This document shows positions 22,593-34,047 of a stretch of 64,000 bases of DNA, piece by piece. Source of the stretch: Helicoverpa zea. Its lineage: Eukaryota > Arthropoda > Insecta > Lepidoptera > Noctuidae. Each line of letters begins with the position of its first letter. Positions within the stretch are counted from its first letter, which is position 1. The notes beneath the pieces were generated by a model, which worked only from the letters and a program-made list of their open reading frames with translations, was not told the origin of the DNA and made no database searches. The translations under genes and the position numbers were made by a program. The stretch lies in contig NC_061455.1 of NCBI RefSeq assembly GCF_022581195.2, positions 2,848,120-2,912,119 on the forward strand. The letters are read 5' to 3'.

Positions 22593-25500
22593 GACGCACA
22601 TTCTATTTCATATTTAACAAAGGCTTTTATTTTTATTATCGAAACGTAAGTCAGCCATTTCAATCAATGTATTATATTTGGAGTGAAGTTGTTACGCTTT
22701 TTCATTCGACATTACAAAAAGACGAGTAATCAATTACATATTTATTGTATTGTATTGACAAATAAATCGGTCATTTTCTCATCATACATTATTTCTTAAC
22801 ATAAATGACTTTACAAACTCGACTTATATATCTACGTACTCTCCGTACTGGTAAAATTTCGGCAGCCTTGTATCCGTGGCATGGAAAACTTTCCAAATAC
22901 TCGTACATTTTCTTGGTAAAATTGTATTTTTTCACACCGCTTCCAAAGAAATTTCCTTTCAAGTGAAATGTGCCCCTTTTATAAATTGCAAAGCAGCGTG
23001 GCACGGATAACTTTTGTAACGACGTTCGCGTCAACTCGAAAAATTGCCAATTGACAATTTAGGGGATAATTTGCGAACAAAATAATTTGTAGGCTCCAAC
23101 GTGGCGAACGTTTTAGAGATCACGGGTAGACAATGACAGCGGTGATGCAAAATAAATAGGGTAGGGAGGAACTGATGCTTATTGTATTAAGAAGTAAGAT
23201 TTTAGAATTATTTTTGTACATTTTCTAAAACCAATAGGTATATGATTTGAAAGTACGACTTATTTTGCACTATATTTCATAAGGGAGCTTCATGATATCA
23301 TTTCTTATTATGGCATAGATACGTTTTGACAGCAATTAATTCACCTTTCTCATTTTAAATGTTAGCCTAAATTAAGACACGTACAGCCACCAAATCCACT
23401 GAATCTTTAAATAAACATCCCAATTGACAGCGCTATATTTTTGCAAACCTATCGAGTATTCACGAAAACAAAGCCATTTGCATCACTCTCGTCTGTTCGC
23501 GGCCTAAAGCATGTTTATTATGGGACCAAATGGGTTCCCCTACAACGTATTATAGTGACATTAGGACATATGAAGATTATTTGTTTGGGAGCGAAGGCGG
23601 GCCGAGATTACGAGAAAATGATTTTTATTGGGGTGTCGGAATAGATTCATAAATCGTAATAAAGGTGAAAGATGAGCGTGTTTTGGATAGGGAATAATAA
23701 TATGTAAACGGTGCGACAGTTTTTCGGCTCTTAGAAAATGTTTGTTTTTGTGTGGCAACGTATAAGAAAAAAAACATTTTGTTTTTAAAAGTTTTCCATA
23801 AATTACGATTAATGACGAAAAAATTAGACATAACAAAACAGGGTCTATGAAAACACTAATATTACACATTTACGTAATTGTGTGAATTTCTTATTGATTA
23901 GACGATCTCTCGCACAAACGACCACAATCACCGAAATTCCACAAATAATTTAAGTGCAAAAATATATCTACCTAACGCTAGGTTAGTTCCGCACTATACC
24001 TAAGGGTTTCCATCCCAGCTATATTTCTTGATCCCCTGTCTAGAACACAATACGGGAGAGCTGTTAATCTTTTTATGTCGACTGCATTATTTTACGTACA
24101 GCCTTTGTGTTATTTAAGGTGCTTAGCTGGAATTTTGGTGGATTTTTCGAGAAGATATGTTGATGTTAGTGTGTGATGAGATTTAGCTGTGAAAAGTTAT
24201 GATTGAGATTTAGAGTTGTGTCTTTGGTTTAAGAGTAGAAGGGGGGTAACTGATCCTATTTGTAACCTTTTGCTGACATTCTTGCTAACTCGGAGGTTTC
24301 TTTTTTGCCTGAAGGACCACGTGAAGCCGATGTTTCCGAATACTATCCAGAGGCAGTATCTGATAGTACCTAGTAGTTAAAACTCCAAGTAGAGACCGTC
24401 GAATTTGCGAAAACTACAATAGCGTCTTGGTAAGTTAATCATCCAGGTCACTAGGTAATTAGGAAAGTGTGCTTCTATCAATAATTTACTTTCAGCAACT
24501 TTTTCAAACATTGTACACACAGAAAAGATAAGTTACTCTTCGTACAAAATATTTTTTGCCGCAAAAAGAAGAAGGGAAAACCCCACATACAATGCAGCAA
24601 AGTCTCGGAAAATAACGACAGGTAAATACCTACATCTCGACTTGATGAGCGGAATAATGTGTCTGACAGAAGTGTCAATCATTCGTGTTTCGGGGGAGAA
24701 CTTGATGGTACCTCGCTTCTGCTACGTTTGATAAGAGCTAGCTAATAATTGCTGGTTTATATATCTTCGAACCATATTTTATAAAGTTAGAAAAAAGTTT
24801 TTTTTTTTTTTTGCTTGTGACATTTTTAGGGGTAAATAAACTCTAGATCTACGGAACCGAAGTAAAAATTTCTACTAATACAAAGCCACTTTATTTATGT
24901 CATAATCATATTTTATCCAGCTGCGGGAATTAGGACACGGGTAAAACCGTAGGTTATAGCTAGTGAAAATATGAGTACAAATCAATCTTCATAAATTGCA
25001 TTACAGGTTAATTTATACAAACCCAAAACAAAACAAAAACTTCAGATTGAAAAGCGTTGCAGAACTAAAAATTAAATTAGAACGCATAATGTTCGCTCAT
25101 AAACAAGATTAAACTTCCCTTTTTCCCAGTTTACTACCCCAAACTGAACACTGAACATTTATACCCTCAAATGTCTAAAAGAAAGTGTAAGTTCCCTATC
25201 TGTATTCAATACACACCCCACTGTGAGTCCCCAAATTTTTAAATTCTGCCACCACAATCACGAACCTTCGAAAAAGCGGTGGCGAGTAAGCTTTGTTGTA
25301 AAAAAAATCATGTATCATCAGGTATCAAGAAATAGAAATGCACGTTAAAGTGGAGAAAACTAACAACAATTATTGTGAAGAAATAGTGCTGTTACAATTT
25401 CACATTAAAAACCGTCAGTGACTCTAGTGAGTTTTCAAAACTTTCACACTAGGTCTTATTAGGTAATCAAACCTGCAGCTCACTTGATAGAAGTCGTAGA
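22593..25500. other. Non-coding DNA, no gene recognised
   Basis: Several frames of 60-100 codons (for example 22789-23034 and 23561-23869, both minus) have no motif, splice support or composition shift. The T-run at 24796-24812 is the only notable low-complexity stretch. Confidence 0.4.
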
Positions 25501-25512
25501 TAAAGATACTGT

Positions 25513-25580
25513 CATCATCATCAGGCTTTTCATATTCCAACTGCTGGACACAGGCCTCCTCTCACATAGAGTAGAATTGA
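25513..25580 (-). repeat. Interspersed repeat tail, GAGGCCTGTGTCC family
   Basis: On the minus strand GTGAGAGGAGGCCTGTGTCC, AGCAGTTGGAATATG and a (GAT)n tail follow one another. It is the same 3' module as 11560-11633. Confidence 0.65.
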
Positions 25581-25929
25581 AAAACAGGTACTATATAGAA
25601 AAAAAAACATAATATATATTTAAAAAATCGTGAATCATCAGCTTAATCCATATTTCCCCACCACGCAATTCACACCCTCAAAACAGACCGACTGCTAAGA
25701 AAAAATCAACGCAAAAGTGAATTTCCAACAGTTACATTAGCATAAAGACGACGGGAACTGTAATCATTGCTGTGGAGCGTCGTGACCTGACTGTGGAATG
25801 TACTGCTCGCCTAAGATGGTACGTCATTTCTTTTGTAATTTATTTGGTAATTCTTGACTTGGTGGTAAAAAGACAATTTTTTGTTGGTTACAAATTATGT
25901 AAGGCCGTGGATTCGATTGAAATTATATA

Positions 25930-26012
25930 TCTCAGTAAGTCTTTAGGCGTTCCTCGAGGGAGGTCTACGTTCAGCAGTGGGTGGCAATCGGCTAATATGT
26001 TGATGATGAAGT
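25930..26012 (+). repeat. Diverged copy of the same repeat tail
   Basis: GGAGGTCTACGTTCAGCAGTGG followed by a GCTAATATGTTGATGATGAAG tail resembles the module at 11560-11633. A GGATTCGATTG word at about 25909 could be a remnant pol III B box. Confidence 0.5.
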
Positions 26013-26689
26013 CCTAAGAAGTTGAACGCATTTTTTTCTGTGTATTGAACCTTAACATGAGCAAAATAAACTTCATAGCACATTTAGCAAGTGATTACTG
26101 AGAAATACTCCTTGGAATCACATAATATTGTCCACAAACGATAAAAAAAGTCCACAGAAACCTTTTAGTCTTTAGTACGGTGAGGAACACGAGTTATTTA
26201 ACAAACTTCACAAAAATGATTTTACTCTATTTTGAATCAGCTTTCGCCTTTATGCTAGTAGATTTCATATTGACATCATAAAATTTTGAACCAAATCATT
26301 TTCTTAGTATTTGGTTTCATAAAATGGCAGAATATTTGATCGTCGTGTTTATGAAGCTTGAAAGGTTGAAGCATAAAATGTTTATGGCGACAATCGTGAA
26401 ATTTGTGAAAATCTAGAATATTTGTAGACACATTAATTTAGTCGGTAGATTAAGTACTAGTACAAAAAAATAACAATAAATTCTATAAAAAGTTAAAATA
26501 TTTCTCTTCACACTACGGAACAATGTACCTACCAATGACAAACAACTTTACGAATATTATGATCTTAAGTAGTTCAATTTAAGAAAAACTATTGAAAGGT
26601 ACATTCAACTTTAGACTTTTCTAATAAAAGAAACAACGTCAATCAAAAAAAATACTTCCAAAGAATTTAATTTAAGTAGATACCAAATT
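26013..26689. other. Non-coding AT-rich DNA
   Basis: Nothing recognised. Confidence 0.4.
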
Positions 26690-26882
26690 CTCATGCCCAT
26701 TTTCACCAACAAATACCTAAATTAAGGGATCCCCTAAGAGCATTTACGGAACACTTAATAAGAATTTCGTTTTCACCAAAGTTTAGTTATCCCTTATCCA
26801 TAGTCATTTATGTCAAAATTGGGAGAGCCCTTATTCTAAGTTGCACTTAGATTAAGAGATTGTTGGTGAAAATGGGCATTAA
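26690..26882. mobile_element. MITE with 20-bp perfect terminal inverted repeats
   Basis: ATGCCCATTTTCACCAACAA at 26693-26712 is the exact inverse of the end at 26860-26879. Subterminal words (TTAAGGGATCCC and GGGAGAGCCCTTA) are only loosely related. If the element starts at TGCCC, the flanks are TCA and TTA, a near 3-bp TWA-type duplication, which hints at PIF/Harbinger. No coding capacity. Confidence 0.75.
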
Positions 26883-27377
26883 ACTACAAGGCATTTCATA
26901 AAAACACCTTTAGAATTAATTTCCGAAAATTTTCATCAATCACACCACTTTAATGATAAAAACACTAACACTACACAACAAAAACATAGAAAGTAAACAT
27001 TAATGAATACCTAATTGGGTTCCTGGCATCAAGTACATTTCGTCTGAAACAAACATAATTCATATTGTGAATATGGGAAAACAATTTGTAAGCGTTTCCA
27101 TATAAAGCCCATGGATTGCATTGGATCGCAGAATCTGTTACGCGTATATAATAACGTATGTCAAGTAGAGATTTAATGTTATATATGACAATAAATAATT
27201 TAATGTTATAATGATATATGTTCGTATAAAGTAAATGTGATCGAAACATTAACGGTTAATTTTTTATCAAGAAAGTTTTTTTCGTTCTTTAAATACGTAT
27301 AATATGTTTTAAATTGTTTTACATATTTATTAGTATATGGTACTAAATCATAGGTAACTGAGGAAATTATAAGATAC

Positions 27378-27608
27378 TATAGTTCGGCCATTCAGAGAAT
27401 GCGTTCCTGACACGTCGCGATTGAACTGACGACGTAACTTTGCAATGGCGTTGCAGTTACGATAAAAATATTTTTGCTGGTTGTTTACCGTTTTAACAAT
27501 TGAGGAGCATTAAAACAACATTATTATATCAATAATCAATGAATGTAGTTACGTCGTCAGTTCAATCGCGACGTGTCAGGAACGCATTCTCTGAATGGCC
27601 GAACTATA
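27378..27608 (+). mobile_element. 231-bp MITE copy A, 62-bp perfect inverted repeats
   Basis: It begins TATAGTTCGGCCATTCAGAG and ends with the exact inverse. The arms match for 62 bp, then the AT-rich loop begins. A second copy at 31212-31442 lies in the opposite orientation and is identical by eye over the full length. TA at both ends suggests a TA duplication, as in Tc1/mariner-type elements. It encodes nothing. Confidence 0.93.
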
Positions 27609-28794
27609 ACGTTTTAAACCTTCGCAATTTGTGCATGTATTTATAAAAAATCGGGACTTGAACGCTTTATATTACCTTTATAGGGACGATATATTTTTAT
27701 TTACCCAACGTTTCAGCAGAATTGCATAATAAGTTACTCATTGTTGGTACACAGTTGGTTAATAGATATAGAAGAGTGTTCTCGGTTATATTAATAGACA
27801 TTTAAACCACTTCTATATTTATCACAAAACAAAGAAAATATCAAAATTAATTAATCTACCACTCTCAAACAAAACAATTCAAAAACAAACTTTAGAACAC
27901 AACACAACAGCGAAAATTCGATTGGCCCGTTAAATTGGCAATAATTCACGCGAATTGAAAACCATCGCTCGACGTAATTAGTATTCGAGGGCAGCTCTAA
28001 GCCCTAATAAATATCTTCTAATTGGTTGTGTCGTGAGTAAGCCCTGCAATCCTGGTGACGTTACATGAAATGGCTTGACGTGCCGGCTGACAGGTATTAT
28101 CGTATCGTGCTAGAGGTGAGAATTTGTGTACGTCTTGGCAATTTAATGGGGGAAGTTTTGGGGGTTTATGTTTTATGATTTTGTGAAAATTGTATTTTCA
28201 ACTTATAAAAGTACTAGTGTAAGTAATACTTTTTCTCATTGTAGGAGACCGGTATAGAAAGTTTCCTGACCCAATTATATGACAGTAGATACCCCGAAAA
28301 ACATGGTTAGCCTTAAAGAATAAAACCTTTTATTCCGCAAAGAAATGAACCGGCCTATCAATATTTTTTACTCATACAAAATCCACTCCGGCCTTATCAT
28401 TTGTTACACAATAGTTTTATGGATACTCAGTCATAGATATTAGGGTATAGGTATCCCTAAAAAGGTTGACCAATCCTTTGTCATAGAATTCCAATATCGT
28501 ATGAACGTATAGAATTCAGTTCTATAGGGATGGTCTATTCATGTTTCCGTACTGTGAGGACAGTTGGCAAATAAAATTAAGATATATTTAGACGTCCTTT
28601 ATTTTTTTTATTTTAATTTTAATCCCAAAATAACTTAACTAAATGATACATATTTAGACGTAACTAAAATTAGTTTTCTTTACTAAACTTTTTTGTAAAT
28701 AAAATAAATAAATATTTGGCTTAAAGTAAAATTATTCTAGTTTATATTATGCTCGAATGTTCCCACAATAAAACAGTTCTGCTATAAAAAAATA
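27609..28794. other. Non-coding DNA
   Basis: AT-rich with no gene. Near-repeat words ATATTTAGACGT at about 28585 and 28650 are noted without interpretation. Confidence 0.4.
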
Positions 28795-29550
28795 AAATGC
28801 AAAGGACAATGCCAGGGTCTGGGCTCAAAGTTTGCCCAGCAGTGGGAGTAGTTCCAGCTGGTTCCATAGTGCACTCTGAACATGAAATCCAAATATTTTT
28901 GAAATCGGTCCCAGAGGTCCCGAGAAAAACCGGTTCAAATGTTCTCCATAGATAGTCACTTAACAAAGCGTGAGCCATTTGCCCAGTAGTAAAAGTGGTC
29001 GAAATAGGTTCTTTACTGCACTGTTAACACGAAATCTAAATATTTTGGAAATCGGTCCAAGAGGTCCCGAGAAAAACCGGTTCTAATGTTCAACTTGAAC
29101 AGTCACTTTACAAAGCCCAAGCCGTTTGCCCAGTAGTGGAAATAGTTAAAATAGGTTCCTTACTTCACTCTTAACACGGAATCCAAATATTTTTGAAATC
29201 GGTCCCAGAGGTCCCGAGAAAAACCGGTTCAAATGTTCTCCATAGATAGTCACTTAACAAAGCCTGAGCCATTTGCCCAGTAGTGAAAGTGGTCGAAATA
29301 GGTTCTTTACTGCACTGTTAATACGAAATCCAAATATTTTGGAAATCGGTCCCAGAGGTCCCGAGAAAAACCGGTTATAACGTTAAACTTGAACAGTCAC
29401 TTTATAAAGCCCAAGCCATTTGCCCAGTAGTGGGAATGGTTAGAATAGGTTCTTTACTTCACTCTTAAGACGGAATCCAAATATTTTTGAAATCGGTCAG
29501 AGAGGTCCCGAGAAAAACTGGTTCTCATGTTAGCCAGCCATTGTTAGCTA
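28795..29550 (+). repeat. Interspersed repeat containing the 147-bp array
   Basis: Flank AAAGGACAATGCCAGGGTCTGGGCTCAAAG (28800-28829, given here by its ends AAAGGACAATGC and GGGCTCAAAG) leads into five tandem units. The same flank plus one unit recurs inverted at 30268-30414. The array is therefore internal to a larger dispersed element, rather than a free-standing satellite. Confidence 0.7.
28831..29540 (+). repeat. Tandem array, 147-bp unit, about 4.8 copies
   Basis: The word TTTGCCCAG falls at 28831, 28978, 29125, 29272 and 29419, so every spacing is exactly 147 bp. Each unit also carries AAATCGGTC, GAGGTCCCGAGAAAAAC and YGGTT. The second halves of units 1 and 3 share CTCCATAGATAGTCACTTAA, and units 2 and 4 share AACTTGAACAGTCACTTTA. 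This gives an alternating, dimeric (294-bp) higher-order pattern. No frame is conserved. The equality with nucleosome core length may be coincidence. Confidence 0.95.
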
Positions 29551-30267
29551 GCCATTTTAAGCAGCCACAAACCTAACAACCTTCTTTTCTTGAAATAACA
29601 TTCAGATAGTTAGTGGTTTCACTGTTAACAGGATAAAATAACAGAAATAGACGTTTAAAGGTAATTGTTGTTTCTCTTGCTTTTCAGTCTCTATCTACTA
29701 CAATCAGTCCTAAGTTCGTGTAGCGTCATGCAATTAATATCCGTAATGGCAATGGAAAAATCTTATCAGGACGAATAAAATAAGCTCGAACACGAGGTAG
29801 TAAATAGTTACCGTTGAGGAGTTCCCTCGTCTCACTGTCGTCTCCATCGGCAGGTCAGGTCTTAACCTCCACAGTTTTGTGGTGTCGGAGACATATACCC
29901 GAATGACAAGTTTTTATTCGATATGTGCTTACAATTTCCGAGAGTTCCCTATTGTTTTAAGGTTTCTATCACCAGACCCTGGACCGAATAACAAAGGAAC
30001 TATTTGGAAAGTAAATCCTTTCAAACAATAAAATGATTGTTTAAATCGGTTGGTAAACGACGGAGTTAATATGCACGTACTTACGTAAAAAGAATACAAA
30101 CGAACTGAGAAACTCCTCCATTTTTTGAAGTCGGTAAAAAAAATTCTCGTTCAATACCTCGACCTCGTATTTGTCGATTAATATTATAATGCATTTCAAT
30201 TAAGGTAATAAAAGTGGAATAGTTAAGAGTTCGTAAGGATGTTTTTCGTAATATTGATTATGAGTCA
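29551..30267. other. Non-coding DNA
   Basis: No gene or structured repeat recognised. Confidence 0.4.
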
Positions 30268-30414
30268 AACCAGTTTTTCTCAGGACTCCCGGGATAGATT
30301 TCGAAATATTTCGGTCTGGGACCTATTATAAGCCTAGGGAACATAATACACTATGCAGTTACTGTGGGCAACTCTTGAGCCCAACTTCCATACAAAGAAT
30401 AGCATTGTCCTTTC
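30268..30414 (-). repeat. Single inverted, diverged copy of the 147-bp unit plus flank
   Basis: On the plus strand AACCAGTTTTTCTCAGGAC, GATTTCGAAATATTTC, CACTATG, GTGGGCAA, TTGAGCCCA and CATTGTCCTTT occur in the order expected for the inverse of the start of 28795-29550. Only one unit is present. Confidence 0.75.
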
Positions 30415-30640
30415 AAAAGACGCAGAGGCTTTTGATATAAGCAATTTCAAGAAATTATTATCGAACTTTTGAAATTTATTATGTCATCGTAGCGCGCAGT
30501 AAAGACGGATTTCGACGAATTATGTCTCTTTTTACGACTGTCGCCGAAATTTTATTTGTTGCAAACTTGACCACTCTTTTTATTGGATACTCAGTCTAAG
30601 TTGTTAGGATCAAGAATGTTATTAAATCTTAATTATGTCT

Positions 30641-31046
30641 TATACACGCTGTTGTTTTGCATCCGTGCCACATTCAAGGACGTAATTATGCTACTGATTC
30701 TCGACCCAAATCAACAAAAAAATTGGTACGTAATTTTTTTTTTTTTTTTTCGGAATTCATTCAATTTCATCTAGCCGTATTTTAAACTTGGCGCGTGTGT
30801 TACTGGCCTTAAAACCTTGCTGCGCCCTCAAACAAACGCAAACACAAAGCATAAGCAACAATCATTCATACTTTTCATTCATAAAATTGCGTTACTTCTG
30901 AAATACTAAGACATTAAAATGACAAAAAAAGCAGTGCACGTTAGCTATTTCCCGTCTACTGTAATTCCAATCAATTATTTGCGTATATTATATCCTCCTC
31001 CTGAAGTATGGCACAAATGCAAATCAACACCTTGTATATAGAGCGT
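30641..31046. mobile_element. 406-bp inverted-repeat element, relative of 20683-22592
   Basis: The left end TATACACGCTGTTGTTTTGC and the right end, read inverted as TATACAAGGTGTTGATTTGC, are imperfect TIRs. They continue as ATCCGTGCCACATTCAAGGA and ATTTGTGCCATACTTCAGGA. TA follows the TAC ends on both sides, consistent with a TA duplication. The left half (30641-30872) matches 22351-22592 inverted, at about three quarters identity by eye. The right half matches 20683-20800 inverted. It has no coding capacity and looks like a deletion derivative. Confidence 0.75.
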
Positions 31047-31211
31047 TATATGAAAATTTATTAGTAGACAATCTAATGGCACATCAACACATGTTTAACA
31101 AATAATCATTTTTTTTTACCAAATATTGAAAAAATGATCTTATGTAAAACATTAAAATGTATTTACTGATCACAATTGAGAGTCTAAATTATTTAATTGT
31201 GAATATTAAAT

Positions 31212-31442
31212 TATAGTTCGGCCATTCAGAGAATGCGTTCCTGACACGTCGCGATTGAACTGACGACGTAACTACATTCATTGATTATTGATATAATAAT
31301 GTTGTTTTAATGCTCCTCAATTGTTAAAACGGTAAACAACCAGCAAAAATATTTTTATCGTAACTGCAACGCCATTGCAAAGTTACGTCGTCAGTTCAAT
31401 CGCGACGTGTCAGGAACGCATTCTCTGAATGGCCGAACTATA
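31212..31442 (-). mobile_element. 231-bp MITE copy B, inverse of 27378-27608
   Basis: This is identical by eye to copy A in reverse orientation, including the AT-rich loop, with the same TATAG...CTATA ends. Flanking DNA differs on both sides, so it is an independent insertion. Confidence 0.93.
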
Positions 31443-32085
31443 ATCAATAGAAAAATAATTCCAATAACCATAATCTGTGAGATTCGTTGAATATGCTAAC
31501 GCTACTTATAGCAAAAGAATCTGACCCATAGCATTGTGAAACCCTCCAAAGGATGATTATTAATTTGTCCACCATAATACATTACTCATTATTAATTGTT
31601 AACTACTCGGGTTGTGAAAAATTATTGTTGATTAAGGATTTCAATAAGCTTTGTTTGTTTTATGGAATTTCCTTAATACAATTTTGTAATTTTATATACA
31701 CAAGAAATAGTAGTCTTATGTACCTTATTTTGAGAAAATTAAACATGAAGACAATTTCTGTATTTTGTTACGGTAGGATTCTATAATGCAACCCTTACTA
31801 TAACAACCTAAAGAAAAATCACCCCTTCCCGTTTCAATGACTTTCAAACACCATTGACAAACCATTTATTCTGCTTATCATTTTATTAAAAACCCCTAAA
31901 GCGAAATAGCGAAAAGATAAGCCATACACTCAATCTTTTCACCCCTTTGCAAACAGCTTGTATCTTATCGCCATCTTGACGATACAAACGAGTGTAACAT
32001 CAAAATGTCTTCACTAATCAAGTTTAAAGCAGTTCAAACCAGTTCGGAACCGGTTAATACCGACGCGTACACCCTATCTATTATG
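31443..32085. other. Non-coding DNA
   Basis: AT-rich with short motif-free frames. Nothing supportable. Confidence 0.4.
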
Positions 32086-32091
32086 TTGTGC

Positions 32092-32656
32092 CATCTTCTT
32101 CTTTCTCCTGCCCTGTTCCCAAATATTACTTGGGGTCGGCGCAATATGTCATTTTCTTCCATTTTCCCCTGTCACTCGTCATACTGACACTCACTCCCTT
32201 CCTATTCATATCATCTTTCAGGCAATCCATCCATCTTTTATTAGGTCTTCCTCTTCCTCTCCATCCATCTACATTCATACTTAGCACACACTTTGTTGCA
32301 TGCGTATCATCCCTCCTCATTACATGTCCATACCACGACAATCTTCTACTTCTCATCTTTTCTGTAACTGGCGCTACTTTCAGACTTCCTCTAATGTAAT
32401 CATTCCTCACTTTATCCATTCTTGTAACACCACACATCCATCTCAGCATTCTCATTTCTGTTACATGCACTCTCTTCTCGTCCGTCTTTTTCAATGCCCA
32501 ACACTCCGATCCATACAGGACGACAGGTCTAATGACGGATTTGTAAATTTTGCCCTTCAGTTTGAGGGGCATCCGCGGGTCACAAATAGCGCTAGTTACC
32601 TGTCGCCACTTCATCCATCCAGTATTGATCCGATGCGTAACGTCCCTGTTCTGTAA
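32092..32656 (-). mobile_element. 5'-truncated RTE-clade LINE, 3' end
   Basis: On the minus strand this is the last part of an RTE ORF followed by a very short 3' UTR. The stop codon (32128-32126) lies inside GCCGACCCCAAGTAATATTT, and the element ends in a (GAA)n-like tail near 32092. A tiny 3' UTR with a trinucleotide tail is characteristic of RTE LINEs. The tail matches the SINE tails in this window. The 5' truncation is near 32656. I found no clear TSD. Confidence 0.88.
32126..32650 (-). pseudogene. RTE reverse transcriptase, C-terminal fragment
   Basis: The frame is open upstream of its first ATG (32614) and includes VTHRINTGWMKWRQVTSAIC near its start, then KIYKSVIRPVVLYGSECWAL, an RMLRWMCGVTRMDKVRND block, IRGSLKVAPVTEKM, and RRLSWYGHVMRRD. 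These are the conserved thumb and C-terminal blocks of RTE-clade ORFs. It ends about 162 residues after the first ATG, at the normal RTE position just before the tail. Endonuclease and catalytic palm motifs are absent, so it is inactive. No internal stop is seen, so the insertion is not ancient. Confidence 0.9.
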
Positions 32657-32659
32657 CGG

Positions 32660-33372
32660 CAGTTTAAAATTTCCAAAGGCGTATTGATTTGTACCAACCC
32701 TCTGATGTTACGTGAGGGTTGGGCGAGGGTGCCTTGTCAATAGTCAATATGGTATTGGCTAGAAAACTACTATCTGCAGCAAATAATCTTGATTGATATT
32801 GAAATCTAATCTTTGATAGTAAAAACGTGTGGCGTGCAGTAAATTACTTAAAGATTTTTTTTATTCTTATTATTCTCTTTGCATTCACATGAATAATGTT
32901 ACAATCTTGAAAAAAATATTTGAATAAGAAAATTAAATAAAGATTTGCCCAATATGTTATTTCGACTACTTTTAGGCTGTGCCGTAGTAGAATAACATGT
33001 ATAAACCAAAATATTACACTACTAAGTACTACTATTTAAGTACAAGACAAAACCTCCAAGAAAAATATTTCAAACGATCGATTATGAAACCTTCAGCACC
33101 AGATCGCACACTCGATTAAATACCCTTCAAGCCACAAAAATATTAGCGAAACTACCCTCTTCAACTTAAAAAGGCCAAATCTAAATGACTTTAGGCAACG
33201 TAGACCCCTAAACTTGATATATAAAAAAACGCGTCAAGTGAGAGTCGCTCTCGAATACAAAAGGTTCCGTATTAACATAAGATATAATAATGTTTAAACC
33301 GATGGACCCCTATAAGAATCCAATTCGGAACTTTCAAATTTTTTAGGAATCTGGTATACAGATTTCAAATTG
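32660..33372. other. Non-coding DNA
   Basis: AT-rich, motif-free. Confidence 0.4.
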
Positions 33373-33377
33373 GAATG

Positions 33378-33455
33378 CGGCAATAGCTCAATGGCAAAAA
33401 TTTCAGTCTCACAGCTGAGAATTCGTAAGTTCTATCCTCTCCCAAAGCGCTATTG
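33378..33455 (+). repeat. tRNA-derived SINE head remnant
   Basis: AATAGCTCAATGGC resembles a pol III A box region. It is followed after a tRNA-like spacing by GTAAGTTCTATCC, an eroded B box. No acceptor-stem pairing is seen, so it is not a tRNA gene. Confidence 0.45.
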
Positions 33456-33598
33456 ACGTGAACCCACTTCAGACACAGGCAGATTTAGTTTAGTTAAATG
33501 GAGAGATGGACCGACCAGCTTAGTAATGTAACTATAATAATCAACATTACTAATAATAATCTTCCACGCCGATTTCGGCAACGGCGACCACTTCGACC

Positions 33599-34043
33599 CT
33601 AATGGCGTGCGTGTGCTCTCATGTGGCTGGAGTATCCAATTTTGTGCGTGAAAGTCCGCGCACACTGCGGACATGTCAAGGTACCAGCCACAACGTTGTA
33701 GTTGATAGCTACAGGTGGTCGAGCTTTCAACTCATCTCGTTTGGCATCCAACTCAGAAAGCCGGCGTGCTTCAAAGTCAAAGACTTTGGCTTTAACGCGG
33801 CTTCTCCAGTCTCTGCGGTTGGATGCCAGATTCTCCCACTGAGACGGTTCAATTGGCGCTTCAGCACATCCTTGTATCGCAGCAGCTGTCCGCCACGTTT
33901 CCACGTTTGCGCTCCGTTAACTCGGAGTAGAGGATGCGCTTGGCTACTCTAGTATCCGGCATGCGCATTACAAGCCCGCACCAACGAAGCTGTCTCCTCA
34001 TGAGGTATGCTTCAATGCCACCTACATTGGCTTCCCTCAACAC
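33599..34043 (-). pseudogene. Non-LTR retrotransposon C-terminal fragment ending in a zinc finger
   Basis: Two overlapping frames belong together. The upstream one (34043-33861) reads VLREANVGGIEAYLMRRQLR and WCGLVMRMPDTRVAKRI, the usual C-terminal motif of several LINE ORF2 proteins. The other (33904-33599) reads WENLASNRRDWRSRV, then a basic stretch, then CPQCARTFTHKIGYSSHMRA with a following H, a C2H2 finger (C-x2-C-x12-H-x3-H). The coding track shifts frame at least twice near 33870-33900, so it is degenerate. Imperfect TAA repeats lie beside both ends. The LINE clade is uncertain. Confidence 0.75.
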
Positions 34044-34047
34044 TGAA

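Noticed and set aside
21996..22663. Overlapping frames of 70-150 codons as genes
   Set aside because: They lie over the SINE copy and the right end of the inverted-repeat element, and the frames are not conserved in other copies.
32088..32656. Plus-strand frames of 103 and 118 codons
   Set aside because: They are the reverse strand of a clear RTE reverse-transcriptase fragment.
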